Assembly (NCBI GenBank): GCA_009731375.1 | Contig: BJOX01000035.1 | Coordinates: 75,625-120,604, forward strand | DNA: 44,980 nucleotides | Direction: 5' to 3' | DNA from: Paulinella micropora | Lineage: Eukaryota > Cercozoa > Imbricatea > Euglyphida | Part shown: in pieces, positions 17,485 through 26,000 of the stretch | How positions within the stretch are numbered: position 1 is the stretch's first letter | How the letters are laid out: each line of letters begins with the position of its first letter | The notes under the pieces: model-generated | Seen by the model: only the letters and a program-made list of their open reading frames with translations | What the model was told of the DNA's origin: nothing | Databases searched by the model: none | Made by a program: the position numbers and the translations under genes

Positions 17485-20205
17485 TGAAGTGATGACCCAA
17501 GGGATTTGCGTACGTAGATGCTCCCGCAGACGACCGTCGGGATCGTGCAGATGCGGAGTGGACGTCGTGTTGTTCGAGGCGATGGGCGCGTCGTCATGTG
17601 GAAAGTCCGAGGCGGATTGCGCGTGGCAGGCGAGGATGGCTTCCAGTTGCAATGTTTGCCCTCGTCCTGACAACGCTGCTGGCGAAGCTTGCATTGATCG
17701 AACGAATGTTTTGGGGTCTGGTCTTGCTTAAGGAACTGGTTATGTTCCTTGCAGTAGGCACACGGGACTCCGGTAAAGGGTGGACGCTTCGGTGAGCTCG
17801 GGGTGGACTTGGTGGCAACCGTGACCATTGAAGATTTCTTCGGAGGGATGGCGATCGCATTCGCGCCGGTGAGGGGCGGGCGTGTTGCAGTCTTCTTCGT
17901 AGTCGGAGGCGGTTTGTCCGTCTTGGTCCGCTTGTTGGGGCGCCCGCGATCCGGTGATGTAGCCGGTTGGGCCATCGACATGGCGTCGGCCTTGCGCTTT
18001 TGACGTGGCGGGCGCTTGGCTTGTTCTCCTGTTGCGCCTTGCGCTGTCTGTTCCTCTGGCGGGTGTCTACCTTGGCGGGTGGATCACGAGGGGAAGCAGA
18101 AGGCGTCGGGCGATCGCGCTGTCGCTTGTAGGTGGCGGCCGTCGAGGGCTTCGTGATGTTCTCCATCCATGGTCAATATTCCTCCATGACGTGGAGGTCG
18201 AGGGAGTTGGTCCAGGGGAGAAGGTCGGCGAGGTCGCGGGGCGATGCCAAGCGTGTTGAGACTACCTCGGCAGCATACCGAGTCCATCGATCGCGTTCCA
18301 TAGGGGTGAGCATCCGGGACACGTCGCGAACTTGGTTTGCGTCGGCCGTCCAGTAGCCAGCGGCGTAGGCAGTGTCGTAGCTGGTAATGCACCTGTTGAC
18401 GTAAGCCTCGAGACTTTCCTTCTTGAAGCGTCGAAGCTTGAGGGCTTGCATGGCTGGTCGCTTCGTGTCTCCCTTGTCCAAGCGTCCTTTAAACAGCTCC
18501 ATGAAATATTCGATGAGCATGTAAGGGATGGTGCACCGGACGAGGGTGCGGTCGTTGGTAACACGAATGTAGCGGGCCCAGTACGTGTCCATTAGGGCCA
18601 TTGCAGCTTTGTCTCCCCACTTGTGTACCGTGTCGATGATACGGTTGCAGGCCAAAAGCATCGCCAAGTTGTTCAGCTGCAGGTTGAACGCGAGATCACG
18701 GGCCTAAGCTGCGGCGTCAGCGGTCGGCGCGATTGCTGGACGGGTCGTCACAAATAGGGATCGGACTCGAGTCATCATATGCAAGGTGCGGGGTGGTATA
18801 CCAGCGGCGGTGGTTGATCGCAGGATCCTTCCTCCCGACGATGTCGAAGGGGATTTATTGCTCGTGGGTGACGGCGAATGGTGCAGTCATCCGAGGACGG
18901 ACGAAGACTGTCTCCGTAGATGGGGATGGCGTCAAGGTTTCAGTCGCCGTACTGGACGATGAACTTGATGACGAGCTTGAGGAGGAGCTCGATGATGAAC
19001 TCGATGACGAACTCGTAGGAGCCATAGTCGCGGTTGCTTCTGTCTCGGAGGCTCCACCGAGGGGCTTGAACCGGCAGCGGACAAGGTCGGGCCCGATTCT
19101 TCGGCAACGGGGAAAAGGGGGCTCAGCGTGATGCGACTACCTTGCAACGTTGTACTCAGCGAGACGTTGGCCGTACGGGTGTCGGTAGGTGCTGAACCTG
19201 ACGAGCCAGTCGGAGCGTTCGACGGGATAGTTGTTGTCTGCGTCGGGAAGGCCGGCGTAGGTCCAAGGAGGCCGCTCGACGGTCGGAGTGGCGACGTGAA
19301 GGCTGGATCCGACATGAACAGAATGCGACTGACCAGTGGCACGGGGCGCGCTGCAAGGAGTGATCCCAGTGATGGAAGCGGTTCACGCCGGGGCAGGGGT
19401 GTAGCTCCACTCGCTAGGCTACCAGGGCGGGCAAATGGATCGACTGGTGTTATTGGAGGTACCCGACTGATGGGGGCTAATGCTGTTGCACTAGCCGGTA
19501 TCGCAACTGGAGTAAAGGCCGTCGTTGGAGTTGCCACGGGGGACGATGCTGCAGTAGGCAGTGGGACAGCTGGGGTGGTGGGGCTCGCCGATGGATGACT
19601 CGGTGGCGTAGGCCCCAAAGGGATGCTTCCCAAAGCCGCTGCTGAGTCATACTAGTCAGGCTCGATGGGGGCACGGTGATGGGAGTACTTGTAAAAGTAG
19701 GAAGTACCAGTCGTGAAAGTGATCCAGGCGCCCCAGGGATCGAAGTCGAAACAGGCAAATGGTTAACAAATTCCTCAAGAGGAATGATGGTACCCAGTTG
19801 CGTTCCAGCGAGCTTCGTGCTGTGCTGCAGAGCCTGCAGGTCCCAGGTACTCCTGGTAGATGTCGTGGGCTGTCACGTTGGGTTACACATCAGCTTGAGG
19901 GCAGGTGTCGGTAAAAATGGAAGACGAAGCAAATTAGTTTGCTTGTCTTTCACTGCCTTGAGTAGAATGTTACGGTATTCACCAGAGTAGGCGGTGAACA
20001 GGTTTTCTCGGAACTGCGTTGATTGCGTCCAAGAGAGGTCCGTAGTGAGAGGAGTTGACTTCCCTTCTTCAACTTCCTTCAGGAATTTCTTCTCAGAGGG
20101 CAGGAGACCATGATGGACGCCCAGGATGGTGAACGCATCCAGACATTTCCTCTTGTGCTCACGGAGGCGCGACAGGGGATCGTCATGACGTGGATTGGCG
20201 AACAT
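17485..20205 (-). pseudogene. Gypsy-1 copy 2 gag (inverted block)
   Basis: Reads right to left. The start ATG is at 20205, with the RHDDP and EHKRKCLD motifs of copy 1. A Pro/Thr/Ser-rich segment follows (about 19630-18930), then a capsid-like core (18667-18173, LMDTYWARY, MQALKLRRFKKESLEAYVNR and LTPMERDRW). Next is a basic Lys/Pro region and a zinc-binding segment (about 17780-17650, CAYCKEHNQ then HSFDQC and CKLRQQRC-type spacing). The block ends inside the protease leader TIPTVVCGSIY near 17500. The frame shifts several times. The protease continuation is found on the opposite strand from 20262, so this block is inverted relative to the protease and LTRs. Confidence 0.72.
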
Positions 20206-20261
20206 GGCAGGTTACCAGGAGTAAGCCAGGCAGTGTTGGTACACTTGTAGAGCGTCGTGAG

Positions 20262-20640
20262 AAGCAATGCATCGGTAAGACTTCGTGCGTTTTGGACTCA
20301 GCATGCAACTGCAAAGGCGTGGCCCTCCTCAAGTGGGTACTACACCATGGATTCGAGATCGTGTCTCTTCCGCCCGTCGACGCACGCTCATCCGTGGGTA
20401 TCAATGCCGTCCTTGTTGAAGGCAATGAGCTATTCGTCTCGGCGACCCCAACGTCCCCGCTAAATTTCGAACCACCTCCCCGATGGTATGAACTTGCTTC
20501 TTGCCAACGAGGTCGCGGCCCAACTCAACCTCTCTATCGACAACGCGCAAGCGATTAGGCCCACGGACTACGTGCTCCTGAAGCCAGCTTCCAAGCAAAT
20601 TGTCTACGAGACCGAGTTCCACCTCTTCGAGCTGTTACGG
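20262..20640 (+). pseudogene. Gypsy-1 copy 2 protease
   Basis: Retropepsin-like segment with IGKTSCVLDSACNCKGVALL (Asp-Ser-Ala codons at 20295-20303), followed in another frame by NLLLANEVAAQLNLSIDNAQ and KQIVYETEFHLFE. It is closely similar to copy 1 (minus strand, about 14620-14250). The catalytic motif is D-S-A where the family normally has D-S/T-G. The segment is plus-strand, isolated between two inverted blocks, and stops at about 20640, precisely where copy 1 continues into the linker. Confidence 0.7.
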
Positions 20641-21326
20641 CTCGTACTTAACCAGGTTGGGGAGTTAGTAAGGACACGGCGGAGGTTCCTCATGCATTTC
20701 CGCTCATCTCTGGTCAGGTAAGGGGCACCTGATGGCCGAGCGTGAGTGGACTTGAGAAGATTGGTGAGGGGTGCCACTAACCGGGAATGGTCGGGGATAT
20801 GAGCCTGGATGAAGTTGGTCATACCTAAGACTGAGCGGACTTCAGAAACGTTGGATGGATCAGCCAGCTTGAGGATGGCGTCGACCTTGGAAGTGTCCGC
20901 GGCGATACCTTTCTTGCTGCAGCGCTTGCCCAAGATGTTGAGTTCGCCGTAACCTAAGCGTAGTTTACGGGCCGACCCATGAAAGCCGGAGTCTCGCATA
21001 GCTTGAAAGATGCAGCGGAGCTCGTGGAGATGGGTATCGAAGTCGTTGGAGCCGTCTGTGACGTCGTCGAGGTAGGCCGAGGCGGATATATTCCAGAAGT
21101 CCAAGTGGTTGAAGAACTTGTCCATAGCGCGTTGGAAGTCTCCTGGGGCGCGGTGAACACCTTGAGACATAAAATTAGGAACTAGGAGTCCTAAGGGTGT
21201 CCAAACAGCGAGAATGTCGCGGCTGCCGTCATCTGGATTGAGTCGCAGATGCGTAAAGCCGTCGACCATGTCGATGGTGCTAAGGTAGTGCCAGCCCGCG
21301 AAGCGTTCGCGGTAGTGATACGGGTT
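20641..21326 (-). pseudogene. Gypsy-1 copy 2 reverse transcriptase, palm and thumb
   Basis: Contains the RT motifs STIDMVDGFTHLRL, the QGVHRAPGDFQRAMD region and ASAYLDDV (YLDD, codons within 21063-21074), then the LGMTNFIQAHIPDHS connection and TNLLK. The N-terminal part of the domain is at 29670-30285; the two were separated by the copia insertion. Near 20665 the frame slips by one and NLVKYEP-type sequence runs to the inversion breakpoint at about 20640. The RNase H that should follow is at 33783 on the plus strand. Confidence 0.85.
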
Positions 21327-21331
21327 GGGTA
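21327..21331. repeat. Target-site duplication GGGTA (left)
   Basis: GGGTA directly outside the left copia LTR, matching GGGTA at 29665-29669 directly outside the right LTR. It is the 5-bp duplication expected of a retroviral-type integrase. Confidence 0.93.
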
Positions 21332-21727
21332 AGTAAGTACACTAGTAGACATTAGTCTCCGGATACTTGAATAATCGTTTGCGCTGAGGCACTTTGATCA
21401 AAGGTTGAAGGAACAATAATGAATTTAATAAATGGTTAGAAACCAATGACTGAAACTCAATCTAATTTACCATAAATTTATAGTGAAATAAATACCACAA
21501 ATTTATATACTGATCTTGTGGTCAGAAATTCAAGTGATGATTCAGTATGGGCCAATCTATACTAACTGGCAACTAATTGTGAATAACGGTAATATCAACG
21601 TAACGAATAATAATTATGATACGAAATATGAAAATGGTAATGAATATGATCCGGTCAAATATAAATGTTATGTCGTGAAATTGACCATAAAAGGTAACAA
21701 TATATTTAGTAAATATTATTGCTTACT
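21332..21727 (-). repeat. Copia 3' LTR (396 bp)
   Basis: Direct repeat of 29269-29664 with a single visible difference (A at 21430 against C at 29367). The ends form an inverted repeat AGTAAG...CTTACT instead of the usual TG...CA. The sequence is AT-rich. Confidence 0.95.
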
Positions 21728-21739
21728 CTCCCCCTCGGC
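21728..21739 (-). promoter_or_regulatory. Copia polypurine tract
   Basis: On the minus strand, GCCGAGGGGGAG directly precedes the 3' LTR. This is the expected position and composition for the plus-strand primer. Confidence 0.85.
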
Positions 21740-21917
21740 ATAACATATATGTATATGTATATTATCTTTAAGTTACTAACATGATTGGCCATATGAAACT
21801 ATATGTAAACTAGCGATTCATGATGATGAAGTATGATACATGTTAATGTTGCATTAACACTAAAAATGAAAAAAAATAATTCGTAAGCATCAAAGGATGC
21901 AGGTCCTTGCAGCGGTG

Positions 21918-21927
21918 NNNNNNNNNN
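21918..21927. other. Assembly gap (10 N) with duplicated flanks
   Basis: The 20 bases before the gap (TGCAGGTCCTTGCAGCGGTG) and the 20 after it are the same but for one base. The two contig ends therefore probably overlap and the gap is likely negative in size. Confidence 0.85.
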
Positions 21928-21999
21928 TGCAGGTCCTTCCAGCGGTGTATCAAGTCTGTTGAATAAATTCATCCTAAGTGTCTGTAAAAGCTAGAGGCA

Positions 22000-23095
22000 T
22001 TAAACCTCAAACTGCGGTAAAGCGTCCTTGAGCAACACCGTAAACTGTGCGACTAGTTCCAAGAAACGTGGCGTCGGTAGTGACTTCGTCAGCATGTCCG
22101 CCAGATTGTCCTTCGTCGAAACGTGTCGTACGATCACTTCGCCAGCCCGTACTCGTTCTACCACGTAATGGTGTTTGAGTGCTAAGTGGCGTGTGCGATC
22201 AGTGGCCATGCCGTTCGTTGCGTTCAGGACCGCCCCCCGGTTGTCGTTATTGATAGTTGATGGCGTCGGCAACGGAATTCCAACGTCCTTGCACATATGC
22301 AATATCGCGATTGCTGTTCGGCATGTCGTTGAGTTGGCGATCGTTTCAGCATCCTGAGTCGATAGTGCGACTGTGGGTTGGCGCTTCGAACTCCATGCGA
22401 TGGGCCCAGTCGTCATGTGCAGTTGGCCGGTTCTTGATCGTCGCGTGTACTCACATGCGCCCAAGTTGGCATCGGAATACGATATAAGCTGCGGGTCCGA
22501 AATGGGAAGAAATCCCTCTAGGTGTTCGCAGAAATCTGAGGATGCGAGCTATTGCTGAGTACGCCACGTCAGGCTTCTTTGATGCGAGTACCGCCGCGTG
22601 GTTGACCGCGTAGGTGATGGCCGGTTGAGTCTGAGTCGCAGGCCAGAGAAGGGCGCCAAGCAAGCGAGGGAGCGAGAAACGCCGAAGCATAGCTTCTTTG
22701 CTGGCTGGGGGCGGGTCAGTCGTCGCTGTAGGGGTAGCGACTGGCTTGGCTTCTTGGAAGTTGAAATCCCTAAGCATGCCCTTAATCTATTCATGCTGAT
22801 GTATGACTATGCCCTCTGAAGTCCTAACAAACTTCAAGCCACAAAATGTTTTGACTTGTCCTAGGTCCTTCACTCTAAATGAATGTTTCAGTTTGGTGAA
22901 CAGGGCATTGTGCTCGTCTTTGGTATTATGAAACACGAGCAAGTCATCAGTGCGAAGGAGTAGATAGGGGGGTAGTTTCTGTCTGCCTGTGACTGAAGGT
23001 AGGAAGAAAATGCATGGGTCTAATGTTGACTGTTTATATTCTATACTTCTCACATTAGTAGACACATGGTCAAACCACCTTCGCCCTGCCTGGGG
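22000..23095 (-). pseudogene. Copia reverse transcriptase C-part and RNase H, broken
   Basis: Continues the pol of 23070-28493 in shifted frames. Features: DHVSTNVRS and TLDPCIFF; LLLRTDDLLVF where copia elements normally have a YVDD box (RTDD codons 22943-22954); LKHSFRVKDLGQVKTFCGLKF; then an in-frame TAG (22787-22789). Next come KPVATPT and ITYAVNHAA, a frameshift near 22500, and the RNase H: YSDANLGACEYTRR, WSSKRQPTVALSTQDAE, NDNRGAVL, HYVVERVRAGEVIVRHV and KDNLADMLTKSLP. The first shift sits at a GGGG run (23092-23095) and is consistent with one missing base. The C-terminus at 22000 is normal for RNase H of this family. Confidence 0.85.
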
Positions 23096-26000
23096 TTCCG
23101 TACAGTGCTTTCTTCAACAATAGAATCATTGAAGGGTCGCTTTTGTTTTCGTACCCCTTAGGCGGGAAGGCGAAGGCAATGTCCTTCATATCTGCATGGG
23201 AATAGGCTTGTGAAAAGTCGAGGTGAGAGATCATGAGGTCATTGAATGCAGCATAAGATACTAGTAGCAAAAGAAACATTGGTTGGGCGGTGGGGGAAGA
23301 GCATTCATATGGATTGTAATGAATGTATTCTTTCATCCTATTTCCTAAAGCTACTAGTCGCGATTTGTATTTCTCCTGACCTGTAGACTCATCTGTCTTT
23401 ATGGCATCAACAAATGTTGTATGGACAGTTATTGCTGCGGCTCGAGGTACCCATTGCAGTGCTTTGCATTCGAACAAACCTTGTAACTCGGCTAGTTGAG
23501 CAGCATGTACCTGAGGGTGTGACTTTATGGTTTTCTGTGGGATATGTAACACTCTTGTGAACAAACAATAGCTGTCCTGTCCTAAGGCCTCCTCTTCCTC
23601 CTCCTCAAACTCATGAGCAACAATAATGTGTGCGATATGAGTGGGGTGGTTTGCTGGTGTTTGTTTCCTAAGCCTGGGCCCAGCAACTATGTTTGTTGAA
23701 GTTATTGCAGCACCATCCCATGTTTGTGGTATGCCCTTGTTACTACTCCATCTATCTGGTAGAGGGAATTGTGGTGCAGATGAGGAGTGTTGGGCTGGGT
23801 TTGATGTTGCTCTGTTGTGTTGTGTCGTTTGCCGAGGTGCTGTGTTCGTCTTTTTCTCTTGTGCAACCGTTGTTGCTGGAGTGGGAGCAAATGCATTTGG
23901 TGGGGGATGGAGTGAGCCAAAATATGGGCTTGGTTGCACATAAAGACTTGAAGTGGCCTTGGTGGTGTGTGGGGTTGTCGTGTCATCGTCCAGTGTGTCG
24001 AGTGTGTTTTGTGAGGAATGTGGCAGTTGGTTTGTTGGCCACCAGCCACTGGGTGTGTTGGAGTCCTGAAATTGTGGCAGTTGGTCCTCGTTTTTCCACT
24101 GGACTGACTGGGTAGATGGTATGCTAGTGGTAGGAGGCGAGGTGGAGGATGTTATGTTGTGCGACACTAGTAGTGGTTGCCAAGGTCGTGCAGGTATTTT
24201 GCATGTGTAGCCACGAGTCATTGTATCGAAACGAACATTACGTTTTTCTACTGTGGCTGTCTGTTTGGTGTCGTGAATGAGGATTTTATAGACTCGACGA
24301 AATATGTTGTAGCCAATGAGAGTACCTGGCACGGCGACAGGCTGTGCTTTCGTCGTTTCCATTTTCACCCAGGCGAGGCATCCGAAAGGTTGCACGAACG
24401 ATTGCACAGGTTTTCGGCCCATAAGCAATTCCCAAGGGGATTTGCCTTTGTCCTTACCTCTGCAAAGGGGCGTGACCATTCGTATGGCTAGTGTCGCTTT
24501 ATGTGTGTCCTCCCAAAATGTGTTAGGCAGGCCTGCATCTAACTGTGCTGCTAGTGCGCGTGTGTCGTCTGTCCTATTCATTCTTTCAGCAAAGGGGTTC
24601 ATGTTAGGCTCGTTACGTGTGGTGGTTTTGAGGATGATGCCGTGTTTGTCTGTATAGTCTTTTAGTACTTTAGAGACAAACTCGCCATCTGCTCTTATCT
24701 GCTTTAGTTTGTTGCCTGACTGTCGTTCAAAGAAAGCAAATATGCGTGTTAAATGTGGCATGTAAAGCTTAGCTTCGCGGGTAGGTGTGTAGAGGTCACA
24801 AGCAAACTTAGAGCGAGAACATGTCACTCCCCCTCTGTAGTAGTTACCGTATCTTGACATTACGGGGAATGGGCCGCTGAAATCTATGTTGAGTGCTTCA
24901 CCTTGCTTATATTCTAGGTCTAGATAGTTACCTCTGTACATAGGGGGTTTGTTAGGTTTGCCCCTATTGCATCCATGACATGCACGTACCAGACGCATCC
25001 AATCTTTGCCAGCGATGCGTCTGCCTACGCTCTTTGCAAACTCGTTCATTATGAGTGGGTTTGCATGCATCAGAGCTCTGTGTAGGATCATTGGATCGTA
25101 CGGTGCATGTGATGGGAGAGGATTGACTGACCATAATGCAAGGTCTGGTAGGTTGTCGATGGTTGCAGCCAGTGACAGTTGTTCTCTCTGCTTGTACCTG
25201 TATGGTATATATCTTTGATGAGGGTCAAGTGGTGTCATTCCTGGCTTATCTAACTCGTATAGCAAGTGTGAATTGAGCCTCCCCCTTGCTAGTATGTTCT
25301 TCTTGTCAAGTGTTATGGGCTTGTCATAGATGAATACTTGACCATTTTGATGGATGATTGTTTTGTGCATGTCATGGTCAAGGCGTGGGGTGGGAACAAG
25401 GTTGAATGGTAATGACGGTGATATGAGTGAGTTGGGAAATGACTGTTTAACCGATTGACCATAACCATTGAGCCACGTCGGAGTGGCAGTAGCCCGCGTC
25501 CTCACCGGAAGCGTCTTACCAGATATGTTATTGAGGAAAGCCGGTTTCTCTTCGCGGATAGACTTGGGGTCGATAGGCGCCTTCTCATGGAATAGCCATC
25601 GGTTGCATGCGCTGTCGACCACGTCAGGGGGATTGCCGTCGGCCATTAGCACATAGTTGACCATAGGGCGCTTGAGCTCTGCCCGTTCTAAGTCCATTGT
25701 CTCCTGCATCCATCTGTTGTATTCGTCCATGTTCTTGAACTCCAAATATTCCAGCTCTGGATGCCTGTTGACGTAGTATTGCCACTCGCGTACGTTGGCG
25801 AAGTCCAGGGCGGGTGGGTAGAGATAGTTCTCATGTTCAGGGTCGTCGAGCTCCGGGTCGTCGATGTCGTCAGTTGCATCTTCGTCAGGGATGGTTGCTA
25901 CGTCTGTGGTATCTTCTTTCGGGTCCCTTATTGCTTCTAATTCGTCAAATACGTCTGCCATTAACACGAATTCGAATGTGTGTGAGTAGTCATGACGTCG

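Noticed and set aside
19128-19598. 156-codon plus-strand frame rich in Gly/Val
   Set aside because: It is the antisense shadow of the Pro/Thr/Ser-rich gag segment, which has a homologue in copy 1.
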